From positions 62,001-126,000 of the forward strand of contig JANBVO010000009.1 in NCBI GenBank assembly GCA_030052745.1: DNA of 64,000 nt, read 5' to 3'. Of the stretch, positions 37,334 to 47,755 are shown piece after piece (the first letter of the stretch is position 1; each line of letters starts with the position of its first letter). Both the position numbers and the translations under genes were made by a program. This stretch comes from Pleurostoma richardsiae. Its lineage: Eukaryota > Ascomycota > Sordariomycetes > Calosphaeriales > Pleurostomataceae. Under the pieces are notes generated by a model. The model was not told where the DNA came from and ran no database searches. It worked only from the letters and a program-made list of their open reading frames with translations.

Positions 37334-37608
37334 CCGTCAGTTGAACAGGAGCGGCCGGCATTCAAAACCAGCATTACTGGTAACTACCTCCCTTACCTAC
37401 CTAGTATTTAAGGAATGGAGCCCGCTACGCAGATGCTTAGCGTTACCCTCAAGCTTAGTAAACCTAGGTATGAAGGTAAAAAGGGTCTATGGGCAGGTCC
37501 TGCGCCAAAGCGTCTTGATAGCCGCTCCTTTCATTCTTACTGCTGTAGATAATAACATAGTAAGAGCATGCTTGGGCGGTGGTACTTGACGTACTTGTAT
37601 GGACATCT

Positions 37609-37642
37609 AAATACCTACCTAGGTACCTGGTAGGTACGTACT
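37609..37642. repeat. TAGGTA/TACCTA palindromic cluster
   Basis: Contains AATACCTACCTAGGTACCTG followed by GTAGGTACGTAC. Confidence 0.7.
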
Positions 37643-37719
37643 CAAAAATACGATAGCCGTATGCGAAACATGGTAACCCGTGAAGGTACGGACTGTCCTG
37701 TACAGCCATGTAAGAAGCC

Positions 37720-37812
37720 AAGGTACCTTATTTGATAACTTGGAGGTATCAAGGTATCTATCTCTAAGGAAGGTAAGTAGATACCTTGTCTACCTAACCT
37801 AAGTACCTATCG
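37720..37812. repeat. loose TAGGTA/TACCTT cluster
   Basis: Contains AAGGTACCTTATT, GGTATCAAGGTATC, AAGGTAAGTAGATACC and CTACCTAACCTAAGTACC. Confidence 0.5.
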
Positions 37813-37894
37813 TGACAGGTTGCTCAAGGATAAACTAACTTTGTTTTCAGGGCCACCGTTCTAAGCATTAAGGATCTTTTGGCCGTGGGTTGCC

Positions 37895-38130
37895 TTAGCT
37901 CATATATAATAGCGATATAATAACGCTAGCTAAACATTTCACCCCTATTGTATAGCTAAGCCGTTATAAAAATAATTTCTTTTATAATTATTTTTAAATT
38001 AATATTATTATTAAAATTTAAAGATCTTATAATAATTTTTTAATATATTATTATTTATAATTTAAAATTAATACTTAAGTAATTTTTAAAAATATACTTT
38101 AACTAAAGCTTAAAAACTCTATAAGTGTCT
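37895..38130. other. AT-rich island, probably a RIP-mutated relic
   Basis: By direct count, the 120 nt from 37981 to 38100 contain only 5 G or C. The island is dense in TpA steps and A/T runs (TTATAATTATTTTTAAATTA). Flanking DNA is near 50% G+C, so the border is abrupt. In Pezizomycotina such islands usually result from repeat-induced point mutation of a former repeat. The original element cannot be identified. Confidence 0.6.
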
Positions 38131-38137
38131 TACTAAC

Positions 38138-38252
38138 CACCTAGGTACCTAGGTACTGTAAGTAGGTATGTATGGACCTACTTCATAGCGTTACTTGATA
38201 GATCAGGTACATAGGATAGGCAGGTAGTAAGGTACTTAGGTAGGTACCTAAT
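38138..38252. repeat. TAGGTA/TACCTA palindromic cluster
   Basis: Contains CCACCTAGGTACCTAGGTAC, AAGTAGGTATG, AGGTACATAGGATAGG and GGTACTTAGGTAGGTACCTA. It ends about 100 nt before the ATG of the AAA+ gene. Confidence 0.75.
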
Positions 38253-38353
38253 GTAGTTCGGCCTGCACGAAAAGTTGCTTCCCAGTTGGTGGTGACACTG
38301 CAACAATCCGACGAACCACATCCATAAGTCGAAACTCGTCCAGCGCCCTCCGT

Positions 38354-41300
38354 ATGCCTCATGCTGTGAGGGCACAAGCCCTTCCAATAACGATCCGGAA
38401 TATCTTGATAGCCCAAGTCCCGGCCGCCGTCCGGTTCTCGAATAGAGCACGCTCCGGCACGAGGTCATTCCGCACCTCCGTGACTGTCCAAGCCCAGCCG
38501 GATAAGGGTAGTGCATCCAGCAAGGATGGACCAGTAGCGGGCGGGCTTCCGGGCCTCAACGCAAGCGGAAAAGGTCGTCCTGGTGATATAACACAGCTGT
38601 CAGCGAGGAGCGAGGAGACAGAGCAACAGTATACAGAGGTTCTTGGCGCTCCTGGAGCTACCGTCTCTTCTGGTCGCAGTCGCCATGCTATTGGCAGATC
38701 GGCCGAGGGTGTACCGCCAGTCGACTTACCACAATGGCTCTTCGATGATGCAGTAATATTATACAACCCCTACGATGCTGCCAAGGAGAGGGCTCGACGC
38801 CGCGAGCTTCTGCTGGCAAGTGGTTACCTGCGTGTGCTTTGGAGAAGCAGTGCCAGCCATGACATCGTGGCTGAGAGGGATTCTAGCAATCCTGACCGCA
38901 CTGCTCTCCAAATGCTCCTCAAACACATGCTTGACGAGGTTGCGTGGAACGATTACACTCTCCAGCAGAGCATGCGAGCTGTGGGCGACGGCGATTTCTC
39001 CAGTGCGAAGATCAGATCCGACATTACTGGTCTCATTGCAGCACTGTACATGGCTAGTCTCTCCAGAGAGGATTCTGTCGCATCCCTGCTCCAGTCTCTC
39101 GTTCCGTACACCGCCAAGGAATTCACTGCTGCGTACAACGATGTCCGGAGCTGTCTGAAAAGCGACCAGCCTCTTAATGATTTTAAGATGGCATGGAGGT
39201 TGCTAATGTCAGGAAATGCTGCGCTTGAACTACCACTGGACGAGCAGGTTCCGTACCAGGAATTGCTCGCAGCGGTCCGTAGCGAATTCAGCGTCAAACC
39301 ACCCTCTGGGAAAGCAGTCAGGGACATCAGACGGCCTATCTCCATCGTATCCGTCCTCAACTATAAAGGACCCAGGATTTCAAGGTCGCTTATGGACGAC
39401 CTCGCCGAAGACATCGAGGCGGATGTCATCCACCTGGATGCCGCGACTATTGCCCGGGTGGTAGGTAAATACTTGGGTCAGACGCCCTATTACGCTCGTG
39501 GGCCAATATCAATGCTTGGCTACTCGGCTGCGGAGATGAATGGCAGACTTCTCACAATGGGTCGGTCAGCAGACATGGAAGATCCGGACACACAGACATT
39601 AAGCCTGGGGAAGTTATACTCGGCTTTTGGTGATGACCGTTGGGAAGAAATCAAAATCAATCGCATACTAGAGGAGATTACCCGTGCTGCCGACTCAATG
39701 AGGGCCGCTGTGGGAGCTGCGTCTAGGGCTGGTGGGGGCGTTATCATCCACATCCACGACTACGTCGAACTAGTTGCCTTGCACGAGGGTGCTTCCATCG
39801 TCAACAAGCTTCGGGCCATCGTTGACCGCCTCTGGCACAAAGGCCGAAGGATTGTTCTCGTCGGCTCTACGTCAACTCAGATTACAGAAGCTTCGCACAG
39901 ATGGCGAGAGCAACTGAGCGAAATGGCAAGGGAGGACTGTTATATAATACCATTTCATACCGCCAACCACGAAAGAAAGAGCAAGAAGGACCACCACCGC
40001 TGGCGACAGGAAGACGATTACCTGCGAGAAAACCTAGGCAATATTAATTCTATGCTTGAGGCAATGGCGAGTACACCGACGGACACCCCACTAGATATGA
40101 AAGACAATACGCGGATGCGACGCATACGAAACCATCTCGGAAAAGGCATATACAACATACACTGGGTGTATCGTCTGGTGACTCGAATCCTCATCTTACA
40201 GCAATTTCACCAGCAGCAGGGTGTGACCAAGGATGTCATCCTGGAAGCTTTGCAACAAGTCTCTCAAGGAGATCGTTTATGGGACCAACTATCTTCCAGT
40301 CTGGAAAATACCCGGCCACAGTCGCCGTACCTTATTGCTGGTCTGTTTGGCTCTCCTGATGGAGATCGGGACATGACAACGACAAAGGGTCCTAAATCCA
40401 CGTCAGAAGACTACACGGAGCATGAAAAGAAGCTTCTTTCAGGCCTTGTCGATGCAGACGAGATCAAAACCACATTTGACGATGTGATCGCGCCTCCAGA
40501 GATCTCCGAGTCTCTCATAGCCCTCACCTCACTATCGTTACGCCGGCCAGAAGCGTTTTCCTATGGAGTCCTCGCCCGTGAAAGGATCCATGGATGCCTG
40601 CTCTACGGTCCTCCCGGAACCGGCAAAACATTGATGGCCAAGGCTATCGCGAAGAACAGCGGCGCAAAGATGCTGGAAGTCAGTGCGGCCAGTATCAATG
40701 ATATGTGGGTGGGCAATAGTGAAAAGAAGTAAGTCCTTTGCAAGTCGATTTCCTCTTCTGGGTCTTCACTTGGCACCTAGTTCTCCAGGGAGGAAGGAAG
40801 CGGATGGATATCACCCTCCGCACAAAACAAGAATAGCAGCCGAGACCCAAGTAAACTGCCAAAGGAAAGCCAGGGCAAGTGATAGCTAATTCATATGTTA
40901 TAGTGTGCGAGCGTTGTTTTCACTAGCAAGAAAGCTGTCGCCAGTAATAATATTCCTCGATGAGGCTGAGTCCCTCCTTGGCTCCAGAAGCCAGCGCTCT
41001 CTTCGCGGCGGTTACCTAGAGACAATCAATCAATTTCTCCGCGAGTGGGATGGTCTGACAAACTCGTTGAATAACGCGAAGACGTTCGTCATGGTTGCGA
41101 CGAACAGACCGTATGACCTTGATGAAGCTGTCCTGCGAAGGTTGCCCCGGCGAATCCTGGTGGATCTCCCGATCAGGCACGCTCGCCTCGCTATCTTGCA
41201 GAGCCTGCTCCGTGAAGAGACTCTCGACAGCTCCATATCACTCAGCAAACTAGCGTCAAGGACTGAGCTGTATTCGGGGTCAGACTTAAAGAACTTATGT

Positions 41301-41582
41301 GTTGCTGCCGCTATGGAGGCTGTGAAGGAACAGCTTCGCGCCGAGAAGGAGCATGGACCCTCCGACCCCCTGAAGAAGCGTATCCTCACGGCCGCGCACT
41401 TCCAGAGGGCACTCAACGACATTACCGCTAGTATTAGTCAAGATATGGAAAGTCTGAAAGCCATCCGCAAATTCGACGAGCAATATGGCGACGGAAGGCG
41501 GCAGAGAAAGCAGGGCTTGATGGGCTTTGAGGTGGTCACGAGGCCCCCAAGCTCCGAGGAGGCGCGCATCAGGAAAATGTAG
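38354..41582 (+). CDS. mitochondrial AAA+ ATPase with long unassigned N-terminal region
   Basis: Two exons, 38354-40728 and 40904-41582, encode 1017 aa; the 175-nt intron is phase 2. The start looks like a mitochondrial presequence (RNILIAQVPAAVRFSNRARS...RSFRTSV). Residues ~60-690 form a soluble region without a family I recognise. It contains a second nucleotide-fold-like segment (GGGVIIHIHDYVELVALHE, GRRIVLVGSTSTQITEA) that lacks a clear P-loop. The AAA module covers ~700-1000: FDDVIAPPEI entry, Walker A 752-759 (GPPGTGKT), Walker B VIIFLDEAESL near 806-815, then VMVATNRPYDLDEAVLRRLPRR with the arginine fingers. The module is of the Msp1/ATAD1-spastin type. It probably acts in mitochondrial protein quality control or remodelling, but this is inferred from the module and presequence only. 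Confidence 0.85.
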
Positions 41583-43071
41583 GATAATCAAGTCATGTCA
41601 CCTTGGAGACCTCAGCGATTGGTACAGGTCCAAAAGAGAGGAAGTGTTTCCGGCACATCACGTTCGCTGCCTCTGCTTCTGCCTATTCATAGCAGCAGAA
41701 CAGTACACCATACGTAGACGCATTTCGTGAAAGAGGGTTTCGCACACCACAGTGCGGTCCAAACTTCCCTATCCCCTCCTCTCTAAGGAGAAAGGCGCCC
41801 GGGGAATGGCCTCATGATGAACAGCTCGAGGAGGTGCCTCAACAGCGGCGGCGCGGTGCTACGGGAATGTGGCTATAATGTCATTGGAGCCAGAGGACAG
41901 CCACTCTCGCTGGCGCTGACAAGGTAGGCCCTTTCCCGGAGCCGAGCGGCATAACTATGTATCCTCAGGTGCGGCCTCTTATGGCAGAGTATGGGTGAAG
42001 TAGACGAAGCAAGTACAAGTATTAACGGACCTCTCCTAGGGTAGACGCCGTGTTCTAGCTTATCACATTGCTACTGCGGTGGTATCATCTTCTCGGGCGT
42101 CCGCACTATTACATTACATGTCTTGATGGTCTTGATTTTGAGCATAGGCTCGACACCTAGATTTCAAAGAAGAGGAGCAAAATAAGAAGGGGGGTTTGAA
42201 GGCGTAGCACTGCCGACATCGCGGCCATTGACAGGAGAGGCGCGTACGCAGTCAGTAGCAGATGAAGGCAGCTGCCCATTGGCGGATTATCTTGGCCGGT
42301 CTGGGATCTAGCTACAGCCACGTCCCACACGCCAGTGATGAACGCCCCCAGATGGACGACATACGGACCCGTAACTCTCGCATGCAATTGGCCCGGCCCG
42401 CCTGCTGGTTGGTCAAGGCTCCAGCCAACTGAGTTGTTCATTACGGGGATTGATGACACCGTCGGTGGAGAAAGTGCCGCCGGTTGTTCGGGTCCGGTGT
42501 GTTTGCGTGGGGAAGAACAAATGGGTCACATCTACCGCGATTCTTCCTTGTGACGTCGCCTGTGGGTGAGGAAATTGAAGGGCGATACCTCTCTTGCCTG
42601 CTGTTCCTCTGCTCTCCTGCTCCGGTCAGACATTGTTGCGTGTCCTCATCGTCTGGAGTCTGTTGCCTCTCTCTTGTCCAAACGCCTTCTCCATCGCTTT
42701 CCTCGCCCGGAACAGGATTGGAATGCCAAATTCGCTGGCCTGCTTTTTCTCGTAGTGTTGGTGCTCCCAGGCATCCCAATTCAAGGTACCGCTTCACCTA
42801 TCCTTATCTGCTTCGGGAATTCGTGTTTCTACAGCTGTTTCCATTGTTCATCCCGCCACTTGTTGTCTGATGATCATCTTCATTTCTCATCGCCCTCGCA
42901 TCCGCTCACCTCGCTCCCCGTCCGCTTACTGACACTTAAGTCTCAGAATCAAGTTTGAGGTAGGCGCGCTCGCTAGGTTTCGCCCGACCTTCGCCGCGCG
43001 GCGCGCTCCGAACGCCAGCGGCACCATACGAGGCAACTACTAAGAGGAAGGGCGAGGAGATTCAGTTGATA
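41583..43071. promoter_or_regulatory. GUT2 upstream region
   Basis: A 1.49 kb region. From about 42540 the + strand is pyrimidine-rich, typical of strong fungal promoters and leaders. No gene is supported. A likely 5' UTR intron is listed separately. Confidence 0.45.
42786..42946 (+). other. candidate 5' UTR intron of GUT2
   Basis: A donor TTCAAG/GTACCG at 42786, a consensus branch TTACTGACAC near 42929-42933 and an acceptor TCTCAG at 42946 would define a 161-nt leader intron ending 125 nt before the GUT2 ATG. Splice signals alone support it. Confidence 0.35.
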
Positions 43072-45177
43072 ATGTCGAGATTTGCACCTGGCCGCACGGG
43101 TCTTCTCCGGAGGCTCGGCCTCCCGTTCACCATTGCTGTTGTCGGTGGTGGCGTTCTTTTCTACACCTACCGCCCACGCAACATCCCGGGATATGAACCA
43201 CCCGCTGTTCCTCCGCCCATCAATGGCGCCGACGGCACCTTCAGGCTTCCCCGCTTCCCTCGTGTTAAAACAAGAGATGAGCAGATCGCCGACCTGAAGA
43301 GGAGCAGTACGACATCAAGCAGTGGTGCCGATGAGTACGATGTCCTCGTCATCGGGGCTGGTGCAACGGGTTCTGGGGTTGCCCTGGATGCCGCCACTCG
43401 TGGTCTCAAGGTCGCGGTTATCGAGCGCGATGACTTCAGCAGCGGCACCAGCAGTAAAAGCACCAAGTTAGTCCATGGCGGCGTCCGATACTTAGAGAAG
43501 GCTGTGTGGAACCTAGACTACGCCCAGTACGAGCTCGTCAAGGAAGCCCTGAAGGAGCGCAAATACTTCCTGCAGACGGCTCCCCACCTGAGCATGTGGT
43601 TACCCATCATGCTGCCGCTCGACCGGTGGTGGAAGGCACCGTATTACTGGGCAGGCACCAAATTCTATGATTTGCTCGCCGGGAGCGAGGGCATCGAGAG
43701 TTCCTATTTCCTCACCCGGAGCAAAGCAATTGATGCCTTTCCAATGTTGAAGAAGACTGACCTGGTCGGTGCCCTCGTATACTACGACGGAGCACACAAT
43801 GACTCGAGGATGAACGTGTCCATCGCCATGACGGCAGCTCTATACGGCGCCACGGTTGTCAACCATATGAAGGTCACGGGCTTGATGAAAGACTCGAACG
43901 GCAGGTTGTGCGGCGCTAAGATGAAGGACCTCATTCCATTGAGAAACGAAAAGGCGGCAGACGAGGTCGAGGTTCGAGCGAAGTGTATCATCAACTGCAC
44001 AGGCCCTTTTACCGATTCCATCAGGAAGCTTGATGATCAGCAGTGCAAGGAGATCGTTGCGCCTGCGTCCGGGGTTCACATCGTCCTGCCTGGCTATTAC
44101 AGCCCTGGGACAATGGGTCTGATCGATCCATCAACATCGGATGGTCGCGTTATATTCTTCTTGCCATGGCAGGGAAACACCATTGCCGGTACAACGGACG
44201 AGCCCGCCAGCGTCACTATCAACCCTCTGCCGGACGAGAAATCCATACAGTGGATCCTGAATGAGATCAGTCATTACCTGTCTCCGGACATCAATGTGCG
44301 ACGGGGGGACGTCCTGGCCGCCTGGTCCGGCCTGCGTCCTCTGGTCAAAGACCCGAAAGCAAAGAATACAGAATCCCTAGTACGCAATCACCTTATTGAC
44401 ATATCAGACTCCGGGCTGGTGACTTGTGCGGGAGGGAAGTGGACCACATACCGCCAGATGGCAGAAGAATGTGTCGACGCCGCCGTCAAAGCATTCAATC
44501 TCCCAACCCGCCCCGTGCCAGAAGCGCCAAGCGTGAGTGGCACCGACACCGTCGATGACGGCGCAATCCTCGATGGCACCTGCCAAACTCACAAGGTCCG
44601 GTTGGTTGGCGCTCACGGCTATAGCCGCACTCTGTTCATTCACATCATCCAGCATTTCGGCGTCGAAACAGAGGTCGCCAAGCATCTCACAGAGAGTTAT
44701 GGCGATCGCGCATGGACTGTTGCTGAACTTTGCAAGGCTACAGACAAACGGTTCCCCGCAAGAGGCGAGCGCATCTCCCTGCTGTACCCGTTCGTGGACG
44801 GTGAGGTGCGGTACGCGGTACGCCATGAATATGCACAGACCGCGACCGATGTGCTAGCTCGGAGGACGAGATTGGCATTCCTAAATGCACAGGCAGCCCT
44901 GGAGGCCTTGCCCAGGGTCATCGACATCATGGCACAAGAGCTGAACTGGGACAAGACGAGACAGGACGTCGAGTGGAAAGAGAGTGAGTCCTGCTCCCAG
45001 ATCCCCTACGCTCGCGTGTTGCTAACAGACGCAGCCGTTGCATTCCTAGAGTCTATGGGGCTGCCTCGCCCCATGCTTTCCGCGACGAGAAAACAGGTTG
45101 AGCAGGGCAAGCTTGACTTCGGCACCTCCTTAGAGTACAAGACGTATTCTCGGCATGATAAACCGGTAGAAGCTTGA
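43072..45177 (+). CDS. GUT2: mitochondrial FAD-dependent glycerol-3-phosphate dehydrogenase
   Basis: Two exons, 43072-44983 and 45035-45177, encode 684 aa. The enzyme oxidises sn-glycerol 3-phosphate to dihydroxyacetone phosphate and passes electrons to ubiquinone at the outer face of the inner membrane; it serves glycerol use and the NADH shuttle. After a short basic presequence comes a hydrophobic segment (LPFTIAVVGGGVLFYTY). The dinucleotide-binding site follows (YDVLVIGAGATGSGVALDAA...VIERDDFSSGTSSKSTKLVHGGVRYLE). The DAO core has FFLPWQGNTIAGTTDEP and VTCAGGKWTTYRQMAEE, and the C-terminal DAO_C domain ends the protein. The 51-nt intron (A/GTGAGT...CGCAG) is a multiple of three without a stop, so unspliced mRNA would add 17 residues. 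Start at 43072 is the first in-frame ATG. Confidence 0.95.
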   Translation: MSRFAPGRTGLLRRLGLPFTIAVVGGGVLFYTYRPRNIPGYEPPAVPPPINGADGTFRLPRFPRVKTRDEQIADLKRSSTTSSSGADEYDVLVIGAGATGSGVALDAATRGLKVAVIERDDFSSGTSSKSTKLVHGGVRYLEKAVWNLDYAQYELVKEALKERKYFLQTAPHLSMWLPIMLPLDRWWKAPYYWAGTKFYDLLAGSEGIESSYFLTRSKAIDAFPMLKKTDLVGALVYYDGAHNDSRMNVSIAMTAALYGATVVNHMKVTGLMKDSNGRLCGAKMKDLIPLRNEKAADEVEVRAKCIINCTGPFTDSIRKLDDQQCKEIVAPASGVHIVLPGYYSPGTMGLIDPSTSDGRVIFFLPWQGNTIAGTTDEPASVTINPLPDEKSIQWILNEISHYLSPDINVRRGDVLAAWSGLRPLVKDPKAKNTESLVRNHLIDISDSGLVTCAGGKWTTYRQMAEECVDAAVKAFNLPTRPVPEAPSVSGTDTVDDGAILDGTCQTHKVRLVGAHGYSRTLFIHIIQHFGVETEVAKHLTESYGDRAWTVAELCKATDKRFPARGERISLLYPFVDGEVRYAVRHEYAQTATDVLARRTRLAFLNAQAALEALPRVIDIMAQELNWDKTRQDVEWKESESCSQIPYARVLLTDAAVAFLESMGLPRPMLSATRKQVEQGKLDFGTSLEYKTYSRHDKPVEA

Positions 45178-45878
45178 GATTAGGCGGATATCTAGGGACG
45201 GCGTTCGCTTTTAGTGTGGCTCGGCGCTGTCCGCGTTCGTGGTGCATGTAACGGGCTGACACTCTCGGCCAAAGACAGTGGTAGGCCTTGTGACGGCAGC
45301 TTCCCATGGGCGGTCTCTCTGTCATTGTGGCCAAGACGGTGAGAACAGCGACAAGCCAAATAAAGATAGTACCAATACCATAGATGAACGATAGAATAAA
45401 TTTCTGCTCAATTATCTACCTAGCTAGGTAGCACTGACCGACCGCGGTCCTATCTCACGTTACATGGACTCGGCTCAAGGTCTTGACGAGAAGCATTGCG
45501 AATCTTCTACAAAAAGTGTGTTTTCCGCAGTGACTTGCTTCCATAGGGTAGAGCCCCGTTCTATCCCCGGCCTGATATAATGGAGTCACCTACGTAGCAC
45601 CGTACCTCAAGTTATGTGAGAGGAAACGACTGGAGGTACGGCGGTTGATTTTACGCCAGGGAGCTGCACGAGACACCACGTAAGATACATGTACCTTACC
45701 AAGGTGCCTACGTCATCGGTCTAAGTCGGCCGGCCCACTATGGATACCGACTGCCCCACTACCGAAGCAATTTGCAGGCGTGCACACATTAGAGAACCCT
45801 TAAATAGTTAGCGGCCTAGTAGCTGAGTTTCAATCCCAGCAGAGCCACGGAGACGTCCTATCGGACTGAGCCGACAAT
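45178..45878. other. intergenic region GUT2 / CIA1
   Basis: A 701 bp region with the GUT2 3' UTR, a small TAGGTA cluster and the CIA1 promoter. No gene or tRNA is supported. Confidence 0.5.
45412..45433. repeat. short TACCTAGCTAGGTA palindrome
   Basis: TACCTAGCTAGGTA within this stretch is a perfect 14-bp palindrome and a minimal member of the dispersed family. Confidence 0.6.
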
Positions 45879-47309
45879 ATGCATAAAGATCTGGAGGGCA
45901 GTCTTGCCATGTCAGAGACATCTGGAGCGTCCAGTCCGCAGCCCGGCGTCACGGTCACTCCCCTGACGCCGTTCAAGCCAGATCTGTGCCAGCGCGCCTG
46001 GGCATCTGTACCACACCCCACCTTGCCCCTCCTCGCAACCTGCCATTCCAAATCTATCACCGTCTTCTCTCTGTCGACCTTGTCGGTGCACAGCACCCTG
46101 ACTGGGGGCCACACTAGGTCCGTCCGCTCCGCGGCATGGAAACCGAACCTTCCCCCTCACCAGCTCTGCCTCGTCACCGGCAGCTTCGATTCCACCGCGG
46201 GTTTGTGGCGGTGGAACGGCGACATACCCTTCAAATCTGACACAGCCGCCGTTCCGACGCCAGGTTCGGAGGCGCTCGAGCTCGAGATCAGGGGTGACTG
46301 CGCTGCGCGAAATGCCCGGGCACACGCCGGGGACGACGATGACGATCTAGACCAGGACGACTGGGAGTTCACGCTTGTCCTAGAGGGTCACGAGAGTGAG
46401 GTCAAAAGCGTCTGCTTCTCACCATCGGGACAGTATCTTGCAACCTGCAGCAGAGACAAATCGGTGTGGATATGGGAGGACGTCGGCACTTCCGAGGCTG
46501 ACGACGAGTGGGAAACGGTCGCCGTGCTGAATGAGCACGACGGCGACGTCAAGAGTGTGGCGTGGTGCCCCGACGTCCCGGGCCGGAACGGGCATGGACG
46601 TTACAGTACGGACGTGCTGGCGAGTGCGAGCTACGATAACACGCTGAGAATATGGCGCGAGGACGGAGACGGAGAATGGGTGTGCGTGGCGGTCCTCGAA
46701 GGTCACGCTGGTACGGTATGGGGGGTACAGTGGGAGCCTAATCCGAACAATCACAAGTTCCCACGGCTCATGAGTTTCTCTGCGGACAAGACGATACGGA
46801 TCTGGTCCCTCCAGGAAGATGATAACGAGGAAGGCGGCATTGGTGCCGGTCAGGGTAGCGACCCCGTCTTCCGGACCCGTCTCGGCGGGATACCGAACAC
46901 AATGCGCCGCTCGTTACACGAAGAGTGGAAATGCACGGGCGTGCTCCCAGTAGTCCACGCGCGAGACGTGTATTCGGCGACCTGGAGCTCATCCACCGGG
47001 CTTGTTGCCAGTACCGGGGGCGACGGTCTGATTGCGGTATATGATGAAGACTCAAAGTCCTCCGCCAAAGGCGTCCCTCGTGCTCGCGTGATGGAAGTTT
47101 CTGAGGGGCTGGGAGAAGCAGAGGGGTACGAAGCTTCGAGCAACTGGCGAGTGCTAGCCACTGTCAAAAATGCCCACGGCGCGTATGAGATAAACCACAT
47201 CACCTGGTGCCGCAGATTTGACCGAGGCACGGAGAGGCGAGGCGTGGAGGAGATGCTTGTTACAACGGGGGATGACGGCCTGATACGCCCTTGGCAAGTT
47301 ATCATATGA
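45879..47309 (+). CDS. CIA1: cytosolic iron-sulfur assembly WD40 protein Cia1 (CIAO1)
   Basis: A single exon encoding 476 aa. Cia1 is the seven-bladed WD40 scaffold of the CIA targeting complex (with Cia2 and Met18/MMS19), which inserts Fe-S clusters into cytosolic and nuclear apoproteins such as DNA polymerases and helicases. The WD pattern is clear: TLTGGHTRSVRSAAWKP, LVLEGHESEVKSVCFSPSG, WIWEDV, LNEHDGDVKSVAWCPD, ASASYDNTLRIWRE, LEGHAGTVWGVQWEP, FSADKTIRIWSL and TTGDDGLIRPW. The protein exceeds the ~330 aa yeast form because of loop insertions common in filamentous ascomycetes, including an acidic one (GDDDDDLDQDDWEF). The ATG at 45879 is used; a second in-frame ATG lies at 45909. Confidence 0.93.
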   Translation: MHKDLEGSLAMSETSGASSPQPGVTVTPLTPFKPDLCQRAWASVPHPTLPLLATCHSKSITVFSLSTLSVHSTLTGGHTRSVRSAAWKPNLPPHQLCLVTGSFDSTAGLWRWNGDIPFKSDTAAVPTPGSEALELEIRGDCAARNARAHAGDDDDDLDQDDWEFTLVLEGHESEVKSVCFSPSGQYLATCSRDKSVWIWEDVGTSEADDEWETVAVLNEHDGDVKSVAWCPDVPGRNGHGRYSTDVLASASYDNTLRIWREDGDGEWVCVAVLEGHAGTVWGVQWEPNPNNHKFPRLMSFSADKTIRIWSLQEDDNEEGGIGAGQGSDPVFRTRLGGIPNTMRRSLHEEWKCTGVLPVVHARDVYSATWSSSTGLVASTGGDGLIAVYDEDSKSSAKGVPRARVMEVSEGLGEAEGYEASSNWRVLATVKNAHGAYEINHITWCRRFDRGTERRGVEEMLVTTGDDGLIRPWQVII

Positions 47310-47617
47310 CCTGCACGCACACATACATACATATGCATATGTATATATATAAAAGTCCGTACTGTACCCACGCATGTACGCGAACATGTGTCGCTATCGG
47401 AGCTTCCACTTCATGAACGCTTCGAATCTTATCACGACGAATCCAGGGCGGTCTGCATCTCTTCTCTCCATTGACTTGTCAAGCCAATGGCTCTTTCCGT
47501 GTTAAACCGGATCAGACTAGGTATCTTATTAGGCTTCGGTTTCTCATTGGTAACCGCTGTTAATGCTGGCCAGCTCTACAGTACTGGGATTCTTGAATAA
47601 TTACGCCGCGCGGCGAA

Positions 47618-47713
47618 GATACCTAGGTAATAGGTAATGTCGCTAATTAGTATTGGGTACCTGCCTCGTTATGTGAGCTACGAAAGCATCGAAAGTAGGT
47701 AGGTACCTACCGT
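47618..47713. repeat. TAGGTA/TACCTA cluster
   Basis: Contains ATACCTAGGTAATAGGTAAT, TGGGTACCTGCC and AAGTAGGTAGGTACCTACCG. Confidence 0.6.
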
Positions 47714-47735
47714 TCTGTGGAAGTAGCGTGGCTGC

Positions 47736-47743
47736 TCACGTGA
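47736..47743. promoter_or_regulatory. TCACGTGA palindrome upstream of TFB1
   Basis: An octamer identical to that in the ATP2 promoter, 302 nt upstream of the TFB1 ATG, between two palindromic repeat clusters. Confidence 0.35.
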
Positions 47744-47755
47744 CTGAGAGGATCG

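Larger units (their letters stand above)
37334..38353. other. repeat-rich intergenic region with AT-rich island
   Basis: A 1.02 kb region between MMS22 and the AAA+ gene. It holds palindromic clusters on both sides of an extremely AT-rich core. No gene is supported. Confidence 0.6.

Noticed and set aside
45820-45850. Possible tRNA T-arm (GAGTTTCAATCCCAGCAGAG)
   Set aside because: The loop resembles a T-arm but no matching acceptor stem, anticodon arm or D-arm can be folded around it. It is promoter sequence of CIA1.
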